This document shows, piece after piece, positions 39,222 to 48,570 of a DNA stretch of 64,000 nucleotides (the stretch's first letter is position 1; each line of letters begins with the position of its first letter). The position numbers were made by a program, and so were the translations under genes. The notes beneath the pieces are model-generated. The model was not told where the DNA came from and did not search any database. It saw only the letters and a list, made by a program, of their open reading frames with translations. The DNA is from Ignavibacteriales bacterium (GTDB lineage: Bacteria > Bacteroidota > Ignavibacteria > Ignavibacteriales > Ignavibacteriaceae), in assembly GCA_016714125.1 (NCBI GenBank), contig JADJNX010000021.1, positions 62,001 to 126,000 of the forward strand. Direction: 5' to 3'.

Positions 39222-42026
39222 TTGTTTCAAGATAAGATTATTGTAAAAGGCGCCCGCGAACACAACCTTAAAAACATCGACATAGAAATTCCCCGCAACT
39301 CATTTACTGTTATAACCGGGCTCTCCGGTTCAGGCAAATCGTCGTTGGCTTTTGATACCATTTATGCTGAAGGTCAGCGGAGATATATTGAGTGTCTTTC
39401 AGCCTACGCACGGCAATTCCTCGATATGCTCGAAAAACCGGATGTTGATCTGATTGAAGGATTAAGTCCTGCAATATCAATTGAACAGAAAGTCACTTCG
39501 GGTAACCCAAGATCAACTGTTGGCACTGTAACAGAGATATATGATTATCTCAGATTGCTTTATGCTCGACTTGGTGTTATAAATTGTTATAACTGTGGCA
39601 GTCCGGTGCAGAAACAAAACCCGGGGCAAATACTTGAGAAGATCGCAAGGGAATTTGCCGGCAAAAAGATTTTGATCTTTGCACCCGTCATAAGAGGAAG
39701 AAAAGGTCACTACAGAGAACTTTTTGAAGATACCGCTAAAGATGGCTTCCTGAAAGTCAGAATTGATGGTGAGCTGAAGGAGATTGAAAAAGGTCTACAA
39801 CTGGATCGTTATAAGATTCATAATATTGACATTATGATTGACCGGTTTGTTATAAAAGAGGAAGTTGGGGAAAGACTTCAAGCTTCTGTTGATGTAGCTC
39901 TTAACTACGGAAACGGAGTGATGATGGTGAACGATGGGAAGATCGACCACCTTTTCAGCCGTCACTTGAGTTGTCCTTCGTGTGGAATTGGATATCAGGA
40001 TCTTGCACCGAACTCATTTTCCTTTAATTCCAATTTTGGTGCTTGTCCCGACTGTGACGGTCTGGGAGAAAAAAAAGAATTTGACTTAAAATTGATCATT
40101 CCTGACTGGAATAAATCGATTAATGAAGAGGGGATTGCAGCTCTTGGGAAACCACGCTCAATTTATATCTTTAACCAGCTCGAGACAATCTCAAAGAAAT
40201 TTGGTTTTACCTTCGATACGCCACTAAAAGATCTCTCCCCGGAAGCAAGAGGGATCGTCCTTAAAGGTTCAAAAGAGAAATATGAATTTTTCTATAGCTA
40301 TGGCGGTAAAAAAGAAGTAGCTTATAAACACAGATTCTCAGGTGTTTTGGGCTATTTACAAAATTATTTTAATTCAACTTCTTCTGCCAAAATCAGGGAG
40401 TGGGTTGAGTCGTACATGAATATTGGTAAATGTAATTCATGCAATGGAGGCAGACTAAAAAAAGAGTCGCTCGCTGTTTTGTTTGGGGGTAAAAACATCA
40501 GTGAGGTGACTGCTCTCTCGATAAAAGATTGCAGGGATTTTTTCTTTGATACAAAGCTTTTGGACGAGATGAGATTATTGCAAGTCCAATCCTCAAAGAA
40601 ATTAAATCAAGACTTGAATTCCTTCTGAATGTTGGGCTCGACTATCTTACCCTGGGAAGAAGTGCCCGCAGTTTATCAGGGGGAGAATCACAGAGAATCC
40701 GACTGGCAACTCAGATTGGGACCCAACTCGCCGGAGTATTATATGTCCTCGACGAGCCCTCCATCGGACTACACCAGAGAGACAATGTTCGACTGATAAA
40801 TTCGCTTAAAATGCTTCGCGATCTTGATAATACAATTATTGTTGTTGAGCATGACAAAGAAACCATCGAGAGCTCCGATTACTTGATAGATTTTGGACCC
40901 GCAGCTGGTGAACACGGTGGTATGGTTGTTGCAATGGGTGAAACAGCTAAACTCTTCAAGGATAAAAATTTTCAAGGTTCCCTCACTCTCGATTATCTTC
41001 AGCACAGGCGTTTTGTCTCAATACCAAAAACCAGGCGAGAGGGGAGTGGACAGCAGATTACTCTTAGAGGAGCAAGAGGAAATAATCTAAAGTCAGTTGA
41101 CTTAAATCTTCCTTTGGGCAAATTTGTTGCCATTACCGGGGTTAGTGGTTCAGGAAAATCATCTTTGATTAATGAGACACTCGTTAAAATTTTGATGATT
41201 GATATCTACAAAACAAAGGATGTACCACTTCCTTACGATTCGGTGGATGGACTAAAATTTGTTGACAAGGTAATCGAAGTTGATCAATCGCCAATCGGTA
41301 GAACTCCCAGGTCAAATCCTGCCACTTACACTGGATTATTCACCTACATTAGAGATCTTTTTACACAACTTCCTGAATCCAAAATGAGGGGTTATGCCCC
41401 CGGTCGTTTCAGCTTTAATGTTACGGGTGGGCGATGTGAGGCCTGTGGTGGTGATGGATTAAAAAATTGAGATGAATTTTCTTCCCGATGTATATGTAAA
41501 ATGTGATGTTTGCCATGGAAGAAGATATAATCGTGAGACATTGGAAGTTCTTTACAAAACCAAATCCATCGACGATGTGCTTGAAATGACAGTAACAGAA
41601 GCGCTTGATTTTTTTGAAGACATGCCGAGAATAAAACGAAAAATACAATCCGTTTATGATGTAGGACTGGGTTACATAAGACTTGGTCAACAGGCAACAA
41701 CACTTTCAGGGGGTGAGGCGCAACGGGTTAAATTGGCAACCGAACTTAGCAAAATCTCGACCGGTAAAACGATTTATTTTATGGATGAACCCACCACGGG
41801 ACTTCATTTTGAGGATGTTAAAGTTCTTCTTAAAGTGATAAACAAACTCGTGGACAAGGGTAATACAGTTGTAGTGGTGGAACATAATCTTGACGTTGTT
41901 AACGCAGCCGATTGGGTAATTGATTTGGGTCCCGGGGGTGGGGATTCAGGGGGCAGAATAGTTGCTGAGGGAACTCCTGAAGAAATAAAAACGAACAAAA
42001 AAAGTGTTACAGGTAAATTTCTCTAA
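39222..42026 (+). CDS. uvrA: Excinuclease ABC subunit A (two frameshifts)
   Basis: Corrected length is 934 residues, normal for UvrA. Both ATPase halves are complete: Walker A GLSGSGKSS and GVSGSGKSS, signatures LSGGESQRIRLA and LSGGEAQRVKLA, Walker B LYVLDEPSIGLH and IYFMDEPTTGLH. The zinc cysteines are present (CPSCGIGYQ...CPDC; CEACGGDG...CDVCHG). UvrA recognises DNA damage in nucleotide excision repair. The frame is lost at about 40570-40576 (one base missing before IIASPILKEIK) and at six A 41461-41466 (five would give DGLKIEMNFLPDV). The rest is intact, so this is either a sequencing error or a very recent loss. The start is TTG 39222. It is divergent from the yigZ-like gene. Confidence 0.9.
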
Positions 42027-42051
42027 AAAAAAGAGGCTGCCGAAGCAGCCT
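42024..42051 (-). terminator. Intrinsic terminator, minus strand
   Basis: On the minus strand AGGCTGC-TTCG-GCAGCCT is followed by CTTTTTTTT. It serves the lipoprotein gene at 42056; the plus strand lacks a T-run, so it is weak for uvrA. Confidence 0.75.
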
Positions 42052-42055
42052 GATT

Positions 42056-42570
42056 TCAGTTAAATTTAGTAGTAGTTGAGAATTTATATTCCACTGTTGC
42101 AGGCCAGTTTGCAGCATTAGCAACTCCTGCGGAATCGCTTGCGACAGTTGTAACCTTAAAGATTACATAACCATCCAGTGCTTTTGCTGCCCAGATATCG
42201 CCCGTCTTAAGAGCGGTGGCACAAACATTTGCCGACCATTTAGTTGTATCTATTGCAGTTATTGAAGCCAGGTCTCCCGGTCCAATCCGATAGATTTTAT
42301 CCTGTCTGGATCTGAACCAAATTCCGGTCATCCATCCACCACCTGAGCCATTAGGGCACCAGGCAATAGTTTCACCGTCAATTTTATCATTAGGAATAAC
42401 TGTAGCTACGTCTCCGGCCTTGCCCTCAGAAAAATCTACACCAAAATGAGCCATTGTCATTGTTTTTGTAGTGGGGGTTGCCGGGTTGGTTGGTGAATTC
42501 TCTGATTTACATCCGTTGAATGTAAAAAAACAATTCCCACCATTAATAGAGATGCCAATATAACTTTCAT
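42056..42570 (-). CDS. Predicted lipoprotein, function unknown (one frameshift in signal peptide)
   Basis: Only the C-terminal 134 residues are open as found. Upstream, in the adjoining frame, lies MKVILASLLMVGIVFF, and with eight instead of seven A at 42524-42530 (plus strand) the two join through TFNGCKSENSPTNPATP, a lipobox and a linker. This gives 171 residues. The mature part contains WCPNGSGGGWMTG and a beta-rich domain resembling HmuY-type lipoproteins, but that resemblance is weak. It is transcribed toward the terminator at 42024-42051. Confidence 0.6.
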
Positions 42571-42723
42571 TGTGTCCTAAGATTAATGAAACGATTGAGT
42601 GAATATAACAAAGTTAATAATTAATTTAAAAGATTTCTATTTTTTTAACGACAAATAATGTGGTTAAGGTGGGGAATGTGATATTTGATACAACGAAGGC
42701 GTGAAATGGATGCGATAAGGGTT

Positions 42724-42773
42724 TTAAAATACAAAGGTGTGAGGATTATGCCAAAGCATTAAAACTCACACCT
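42724..42773 (-). terminator. Possible terminator after eno
   Basis: On the minus strand AGGTGTGAG and CTCACACCT pair around a 21-base loop, followed by TTTGTATTTT. The large loop makes it less certain. Confidence 0.5.
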
Positions 42774-42788
42774 GAAAAAAGAAGGGAA

Positions 42789-44081
42789 TTATCCTCTGTA
42801 GTTCAGAGAATCCATTCCTTTGTAGATAGCTGTAGTATCCAATTCCTGTTCAATTCTGAGGAGTTGGTTATACTTTGCGATACGGTCGGTTCTGCAAGCA
42901 GATCCGGTTTTAATCTGTCCGGCATTAGTAGCAACTGCGATATCAGCAATGGTAACATCTTCGGTTTCACCACTTCTGTGGGAAATCACTGCAGTATATC
43001 CTGCACTACGAGCCATTTCAATCGCATTAAGAGTTTCAGTAAGAGTACCTATTTGATTCACTTTAATGAGAATGGAATTTGCACAACCAAGCTCAATTCC
43101 TTTTGCAAGGATGTCTGTGTTTGTTACAAAAAGATCATCTCCGACGAGCTGGATTTTATTACCAAGAGTCTTGGTAATGTTTTTCCATCCATCCCAGTCA
43201 TCTTCTGCGAGTCCGTCTTCAAGTGAAACTATAGGATATTGTCTTACCCAGTTTTCCCAATAAGCAATCATTTCATCTGAACTGATCTCTTTTTGAGTTG
43301 ACTTAAAGAATTTGTAGGTTTTCTTTTCAGGATTCCACATTTCAGTTGAAGCAGGATCAAGAGCGATATAAAGGTCTTTACCGGGAGTATATCCGGCTTT
43401 GGTGATGGCTTCGAGGATCACTTCAATAGCTTCATCATTTGATTTGAGTGATGGAGCAAATCCACCTTCGTCGCCAACTGAGGTGTTGTAACCTTTTTTC
43501 TTCAAAACGCCTCTGAGAGTATGAAACACTTCTGTACCATATCTTAAAGCTTCTTTAAAGGTTGGGGCACCAACCGGCATAACCATAAATTCCTGGAAAT
43601 CCACGTTATTGTCGGCATGTTTTCCACCATTCAGGATATTCATCATTGGTGTTGGTAAAACTTTAGCGTTTGTTCCACCGATGTAGCGGTAGAGGGGGAG
43701 ACCAAAAGCTTCTGCTGCTGCTTTTGCAACTGCGAGGGAAACACCAAGGATGGCATTTGCGCCAAAATGTGATTTATTAGGAGTACCATCAAGTTCAATC
43801 ATGTAGTTGTCGATGGCAACCTGTTCAGTGGCGTCCCAGCCTATTAATTCGTCAGCAAGTTCATTATTCACAAAATCAACAGCTTTTTCAACGCCTTTTC
43901 CAAGGTATCTTGAGGAATCACCGTCTCTGAGTTCACAAGCTTCGTTTGAACCTGTTGAGGCTCCGCTTGGTACGGCAGCTCTGCCGATTGCTCCGCCTTC
44001 AAGTAAAACTTCGGCTTCAAGAGTTGGATTTCCTCTTGAGTCAAGTATTTCGCGGGCAATTATATCTATTATTTCAGTCAT
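42789..44081 (-). CDS. eno: Enolase
   Basis: A 430-residue enolase: IIAREILDSRGNPTLEAEV at the N-terminus, AVPSGASTGSNEA, the metal ligands and loops (LEDGLAEDDWDGW, LVGDDLFVTN), and SHRSGETEDVTIADIAVATN with GQIKTGS. It converts 2-phosphoglycerate to phosphoenolpyruvate. ATG 44081 with GGAG upstream is the start; a longer frame to 44135 runs through tRNA-Arg and is rejected. tRNA-Arg lies 24 bases upstream on the same strand, so the mRNA may share its transcript. Confidence 0.97.
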   Translation of the reverse strand: MTEIIDIIAREILDSRGNPTLEAEVLLEGGAIGRAAVPSGASTGSNEACELRDGDSSRYLGKGVEKAVDFVNNELADELIGWDATEQVAIDNYMIELDGTPNKSHFGANAILGVSLAVAKAAAEAFGLPLYRYIGGTNAKVLPTPMMNILNGGKHADNNVDFQEFMVMPVGAPTFKEALRYGTEVFHTLRGVLKKKGYNTSVGDEGGFAPSLKSNDEAIEVILEAITKAGYTPGKDLYIALDPASTEMWNPEKKTYKFFKSTQKEISSDEMIAYWENWVRQYPIVSLEDGLAEDDWDGWKNITKTLGNKIQLVGDDLFVTNTDILAKGIELGCANSILIKVNQIGTLTETLNAIEMARSAGYTAVISHRSGETEDVTIADIAVATNAGQIKTGSACRTDRIAKYNQLLRIEQELDTTAIYKGMDSLNYRG

Positions 44082-44105
44082 TGTTTTTCTCCATTTAAAG
44101 ATGGG

Positions 44106-44179
44106 TGCCCCCGGGGCGACTCGAACACCCGACAAACAGTTTAGGAAACTGCTGCTCTATCCACCTGAGCTACGGAGGC
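44106..44179 (-). tRNA. tRNA-Arg (anticodon CCT)
   Basis: The minus strand folds as a complete cloverleaf: acceptor GCCTCCG/CGGGGGC, D-arm with AGCTCAGGTGGATAGAGC, anticodon stem GCAGT/ACTGT with loop TTCCTAA (anticodon CCT), and T-arm with GTTCGAGTC. Discriminator A is at 44106; CCA is not encoded directly after it (CCCA follows). Confidence 0.93.
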
Positions 44180-44187
44180 ATTAAAAA

Positions 44188-44211
44188 GTGATATAAAATT
44201 ATTTATATCAC
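44188..44211. promoter_or_regulatory. Perfect inverted repeat upstream of tRNA-Arg
   Basis: GTGATATAAA and TTTATATCAC are perfect 10-base arms around ATTA, eight bases from the 5' end of tRNA-Arg. It could be an operator or a hairpin at the start of the transcript. Confidence 0.5.
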
Positions 44212-44216
44212 AACAA

Positions 44217-44224
44217 CAAATATA
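44217..44224 (-). promoter_or_regulatory. Candidate -7 element for tRNA-Arg/eno
   Basis: The minus strand reads TATATTTG, matching TAnnTTTG. No clear TTTG is seen at -33. The position puts the transcription start within the inverted repeat at 44188-44211. Confidence 0.35.
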
Positions 44225-44366
44225 CAAATTTGTCTCGAAAAGAGTGTCCGACAGGGGATTATTAGCCAGTCTTTTTTTACTAAACCAAATGCAAAAAAAT
44301 ATGTAATTTAAATGTCAGGAAACTTTTCTTTCCACGGATAAATAATTTATACCAAATTGGATAAAA

Positions 44367-46715
44367 ATGCGTAAATATTACAATTTTATTTGTCTTACAG
44401 TGATTTTAGCATCAACTGTTATATTCCCTCAAACGAGCGTACAGAACATAGTGAATCAGGTGAATCAAGACACACTAATGAAGTTTGTTAAAGAGCTTTC
44501 CGGTGTTCTGCCGGTCACTATCAGTGGTCAACCATACACAATAGTATCAAGACACAAAAATAATGCATCAAACGACAAATCTGCCGAATACATTCAGCAG
44601 TCACTCCAAAGATATGGCATAACAACCACACTTCAAAGTTTCAGCACAACCGGGAAAAATGTTGTCGGAGTAAAGACCGGAACACAATTTCCAAATCAGA
44701 AATATATCATTTGTGCTCATTTCGACGATATGCCGTCGGGCGCAACTGCACCAGGTGCGGATGATAACGGAAGTGGAACTGCGGCAGTTATGGAAGCAGC
44801 AAGAATCCTTTCTCAATATACTTTCCCATATACGATAGTATTTGCACTTTGGGATGAAGAAGAACAAGGTCTTGTTGGCTCTGCTTATTATGCAAATCAA
44901 GCATCGATAGCCGGAGATTCCATTCTTGGTGTCGTGAATATGGACATGATAGCATACGATGCAAATAATGATAATAAAGCAAATCTTCATGTCAGGGCAA
45001 CAGCCCAGTCGATGGACCTCTACAATAAAATGGTGGAGATAAATACGTCCCTTGGAATAGGAATTGCCACGGTTCAAAAAACACCCGGTTCAACTGCAAG
45101 CGATCATGCCTCATTTTGGAGCAAGGGATACAGCGCAATTCTGTTAATTGAAGATGATGATAACGATTTTAATGCCTATTATCATACCGTGAATGATAGA
45201 ATAGACCACTTTAATCAACCATATTTTCTAAAAATGTCAAAATTGGCAATTGGAACTTTTGCTAATTTTGCTCTAAATTTGAATTTGAAGATTGTTCACA
45301 CTCCTGTCCCGACAGCTGCATATGCTGCACCGATTATGGCTGTTGCAGACCTTCAGACGGGGCTTGATGTAGGTTCAGGAGCTGCTGCTCCTCGTCTATA
45401 TTACAGAACCGCAACCGGAGGCGGAACTTTTTCACAGTTTTCTTCTGTAACAGGAACCCCTGCAGCCAGAGCCGGAGGACTTTATAATTTCGAAATTCCT
45501 CAACAGGCCATGGGCACAGCAGTAGAGTATTATATTGCCGCTCAAGATGTCTCAGGAAGTATTGTTGTAACATCACCAATGGGTGGATCAGGTGTTAATC
45601 CTCCGGGATCAACACCACCTCCTTCATTCAATCGCTTTTATGTTGCACAAACTGATGTAGTAATGTTGGATAATGCAAATTCGACAAATGGTTGGACAAT
45701 CTCGAATAATTGGGGATTGAGCACAACAAAGTCGGTATCTCCACCTACGTCGTTTTCAGAATCACCTACAGGTGCATATGGAAACAATGTAACAGCAACA
45801 ATGTCGAAAACGACCGCAGTTGAACTTGGAACAGCTTTAGGAGCGGGACTTAGTTACTCAGCTCAATGGGATCTTGAATCAGGATGGGATTATGTTCAGG
45901 TATTTATCTCCACAAATAATGGAACTGCATGGACTCCTCTCAGAGCACAAGGCATGATTCTTGGATCAGGTAGTTTTCAACCAAATGGTCAACCATTATA
46001 TAATGGAACCAAGACTACCTGGCAAAATGAATTTGTTGATCTTTCTGCTTATACCGGTCAAAATATCATGCTGCGATTCCTTTTCAAATCGGACGGGTCA
46101 CAAACTGCGGATGGATTTTATGTGGATGATATCAAGATCTTCAAATATACAGCAGTCCCTGTTGAATTGACGTCATTTACTGCTACTGCAAATAATGATG
46201 TGGTAAATCTTGAATGGATCACAGCTACAGAAACCAATAATTACGGTTTTGATGTTGAAAAGATGAACAGTTCGGGAGAATTTAACTCGATAGGCTTTGT
46301 TAAAGGAGCCGGAAACTCTACTGCTCAGATGGCTTATTCATTCACCGACAAAAATGCAGGATCAGGTTTTTTAACCTACAGGTTAAAGCAAACCGATTAC
46401 GACGGTAGCGTTACCATCCATAATGTAATAGAAGTGGATGTTAACCCTGTGTTTAATTATTCGCTTGAACAAAACTATCCTAATCCGTTTAATCCTGTCT
46501 CACTTTTGCAGTTTTCAGTTGCAGATGCAGGCGCTGTTATGCTTGAGCTTTTTGATGTTCAGGGTACCAAGATTAAAACTTTGATGAACGAAACCAAACC
46601 GGCAGGAAGACATTCTTATCTGATCAACGGTTCGGGGCTTTCTTCAGGTACCTATCTTGTGAGATTGACAGCAGGCAAGTTTTCTGCAACGAGAAAAATT
46701 ATCCTGCTCAAGTAG
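44367..46715 (+). CDS. Secreted M28-family metallopeptidase with T9SS sorting domain
   Basis: A 782-residue protein with a signal peptide (ending VIFPQ) and an M28 peptidase domain with the zinc-binding set: CAHFDDMPSG (His-Asp), GADDNGSGTAAVME, DEEEQGLVGSAYY and VNMDMIAYD, plus the late His in ASDHASFW. A beta-sandwich region follows (LDNANSTNGWTISNNWGL, resembling a MAM/lectin-like fold), then a segment with SFTATANNDVVNLEWITATE and a YPNPFNPV sorting domain ending in KIILLK. M28 enzymes are aminopeptidases or carboxypeptidases, so it probably degrades extracellular peptides. It ends before a strong terminator. Confidence 0.9.
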   Translation: MRKYYNFICLTVILASTVIFPQTSVQNIVNQVNQDTLMKFVKELSGVLPVTISGQPYTIVSRHKNNASNDKSAEYIQQSLQRYGITTTLQSFSTTGKNVVGVKTGTQFPNQKYIICAHFDDMPSGATAPGADDNGSGTAAVMEAARILSQYTFPYTIVFALWDEEEQGLVGSAYYANQASIAGDSILGVVNMDMIAYDANNDNKANLHVRATAQSMDLYNKMVEINTSLGIGIATVQKTPGSTASDHASFWSKGYSAILLIEDDDNDFNAYYHTVNDRIDHFNQPYFLKMSKLAIGTFANFALNLNLKIVHTPVPTAAYAAPIMAVADLQTGLDVGSGAAAPRLYYRTATGGGTFSQFSSVTGTPAARAGGLYNFEIPQQAMGTAVEYYIAAQDVSGSIVVTSPMGGSGVNPPGSTPPPSFNRFYVAQTDVVMLDNANSTNGWTISNNWGLSTTKSVSPPTSFSESPTGAYGNNVTATMSKTTAVELGTALGAGLSYSAQWDLESGWDYVQVFISTNNGTAWTPLRAQGMILGSGSFQPNGQPLYNGTKTTWQNEFVDLSAYTGQNIMLRFLFKSDGSQTADGFYVDDIKIFKYTAVPVELTSFTATANNDVVNLEWITATETNNYGFDVEKMNSSGEFNSIGFVKGAGNSTAQMAYSFTDKNAGSGFLTYRLKQTDYDGSVTIHNVIEVDVNPVFNYSLEQNYPNPFNPVSLLQFSVADAGAVMLELFDVQGTKIKTLMNETKPAGRHSYLINGSGLSSGTYLVRLTAGKFSATRKIILLK

Positions 46716-46737
46716 CAAAGGATATATTTAAAATGAG

Positions 46738-46767
46738 AAAGGCTGCCGGGGAGGCAGCCTTTTTTTT
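46738..46767 (+). terminator. Intrinsic terminator after the M28 peptidase
   Basis: AAAGGCTGCC and GGCAGCCTTT pair around a short loop, followed by eight T. Confidence 0.9.
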
Positions 46768-46927
46768 GCATCTTGCGATACATAACCATCATCAGGTACT
46801 CATCATCATCAAACTTTTTAGCAGTAGATCAAAATTGCAAAGATTTGGTAGTTACACTCTTCAGAACCATCACTGGTTAGGGAGTGACTACTGTATATCA
46901 TAAAGAATATCTTTGCTTTCATTCTGC

Positions 46928-47287
46928 TTATTCTCCGGTGGCAGCTAATTTCTTAAATCTGTTTAGTAACTCAATTCTAAATATTCTAAGTTCCTCTTCG
47001 CTATAAGCTGCGTTCTGATCTATATTTTTGTCAGTTTCATTCTGACCATCTTCGGGAGTGGTGAGTAATTTATCAATAAACTCGAGTAATCTAACTCCAC
47101 ATTTGTTAATCTTGGCAGCCATCTCACTGACATCTCTGACACCTTTTTCTTCCATCAAAAGTTCGGAAAATCCAAGTATTCCAATCAGTGGTGTCCGAAG
47201 CTCGTGGCAAAGATTGTTCTGAAGACTACTTTGCAGTATTTGATTATCTAAACGCCCGAATTCTTCATCAGTTTTATGAAGAGTCAT
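46928..47287 (-). CDS. Stand-alone HisKA (dimerisation/phosphoacceptor) protein without ATPase
   Basis: A 119-residue protein with a HisKA-type H-box (NLCHELRTPLIGILGFSELL) and a second helix, but no HATPase_c domain: the frame ends after a charged linker (NETDKNIDQNAAYSEEELRI). It could serve as a phosphotransfer protein or as a kinase fragment that pairs with another ATPase. It lies 109 bases after a single-domain receiver and is the last of four signalling genes on the minus strand. I see no ATPase remnant in the 212-base gap downstream (46716-46927). Confidence 0.6.
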   Translation of the reverse strand: MTLHKTDEEFGRLDNQILQSSLQNNLCHELRTPLIGILGFSELLMEEKGVRDVSEMAAKINKCGVRLLEFIDKLLTTPEDGQNETDKNIDQNAAYSEEELRIFRIELLNRFKKLAATGE

Positions 47288-47396
47288 AACATTCTCCTAA
47301 ATTCTCTTATGCAATTTATCCATCCCTGAAATGGTAATTTATAGTAATATGTTGATTTTGAAGTAGAATATAAATTATGATTATGTCATAACAGTT

Positions 47397-47762
47397 CTAC
47401 ACAAAAGTGAAATTATTTCTTGCCAGTCCAATTAGCATATCAAATTCTTCTGTTTTATCAAAAAAATATGATGCACCAAGCGACAATGCCCTTTCTCTGA
47501 ATTTCGAAAGTCCAAAATTGGACAGGACTATTATCGTTGGTTTTGGGGACAATAGAGATGCTTTCTCAACAATATCAAAACCGCTACCATCAGGCAATTT
47601 TAGATCAACGATCAGAACTGCAGGAACTTCACTTGCAAGGCACTCCATCGCTTCAGCGCACGAAGCAGCCTGTCGGAAAGTGTTAATTGCCGACTCTTGA
47701 ACCAGTAATCTAAGGATATTGTGCCGAACATTCTCAGCATCATCAACAATTAGAATATTCAT
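47397..47762 (-). CDS. Single-domain response regulator (receiver only)
   Basis: A 121-residue CheY-like receiver with the usual residues: DD in ILIVDDAENV, the phosphoacceptor Asp in VLIVDLKLPDGSGFD, Ser/Thr in VLSNFG and Lys in YFFDKTEE. There is no output domain. It sits between a NarL-type regulator and the HisKA-only protein, which suggests a phosphorelay role (inference). Confidence 0.85.
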   Translation of the reverse strand: MNILIVDDAENVRHNILRLLVQESAINTFRQAASCAEAMECLASEVPAVLIVDLKLPDGSGFDIVEKASLLSPKPTIIVLSNFGLSKFRERALSLGASYFFDKTEEFDMLIGLARNNFTFV

Positions 47763-47862
47763 TAAAATTTCACTTAAATAATCTGTCCAAAGTTAAATGA
47801 AATGGATTGAATGATTTATAGGAATTTCTTGATTCTGGATGTAAGAATAATACGACAGCGGG

Positions 47863-48495
47863 TTAGTCTATGAGGTGGTTCTCGAGGACATAAAGGATGA
47901 GTTCGGCGTTATTTGATAGTTTTAACTTGTCAAGTATTCTGCTTCGGTAAGTTCCAACTGTGCTCACACTTATATTTAATACTTCGCCAATCTCGGTTAG
48001 TGCCTTCCCTTGAGCGATATATCGAAGAATTTCGAATTCACGATCCGATAGTATTTCGTGTGGGAGTTTGTTTTTCGCCAGTTCAAGACCTCCCGCCAAC
48101 TTTTCCGCGAGGCTTTCGCTAAGATATCTCCTGCCAGAGGCAATTTTTTTGATAGCGAGAATAATATCATCACCGGCACTTTCCTTGGTAAGATAACCAT
48201 AAGCTCCGGCTTTCAGCGAGCGAATTGCGAATCTCTCTTCAGGATGCATACTAAGTATGAGTACTTTGGCATCAGGATCCATCAATTTCACTTCCTTAAG
48301 AATTTCCAATCCACTCTTTTGGGGTAGGGTGATATCAAGGATTAAAATGTCATAATCACCATCTTTTGTGGCTTTTAATATCTCACCCGGATCGGCAGAT
48401 TCGCCAATCACTCTGATGTCAGGTTCTATATTAATGAGCCGCTTAAGACCTTCCCTGATAAGGATATGGTCGTCGGCAAGAAAAATTTTGATCAT
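47863..48495 (-). CDS. NarL/LuxR-family response regulator
   Basis: A 210-residue protein: N-terminal receiver (FLADDHILIREGL, ILDITLPQKSG, YLTKES) and C-terminal LuxR-type helix-turn-helix (LSDREFEILRYIAQGKALTE, SVSTVGTYRSRILDKL). It is encoded 75 bases after the HisKA_3-type kinase at 48571, its obvious partner. It binds DNA after phosphorylation; targets are unknown. Confidence 0.92.
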   Translation of the reverse strand: MIKIFLADDHILIREGLKRLINIEPDIRVIGESADPGEILKATKDGDYDILILDITLPQKSGLEILKEVKLMDPDAKVLILSMHPEERFAIRSLKAGAYGYLTKESAGDDIILAIKKIASGRRYLSESLAEKLAGGLELAKNKLPHEILSDREFEILRYIAQGKALTEIGEVLNISVSTVGTYRSRILDKLKLSNNAELILYVLENHLID

Positions 48496-48570
48496 ATAAA
48501 CATGGATTAAAGATTTTATAAGTTATTGAATCAAATGATAAACAATTTGACATTAAGAAACAATACAGAG

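Noticed and set aside
39150..39263. N-terminal extension of the YigZ-like protein
   Set aside because: It overlaps the divergent uvrA start and lacks family similarity.
39222..42026. Programmed frameshifting in uvrA
   Set aside because: There are two breaks in opposite directions in a gene not known for recoding, one at a simple A-run, alongside many similar breaks in the window; sequence error is simpler.
44082..44135. N-terminal extension of enolase
   Set aside because: It would translate through tRNA-Arg; the ATG at 44081 has a ribosome binding site and matches the family start.
44601..45077. 158-codon minus-strand ORF inside the M28 peptidase gene
   Set aside because: It is a shadow of the peptidase frame with Cys/Ile-rich, low-plausibility composition.
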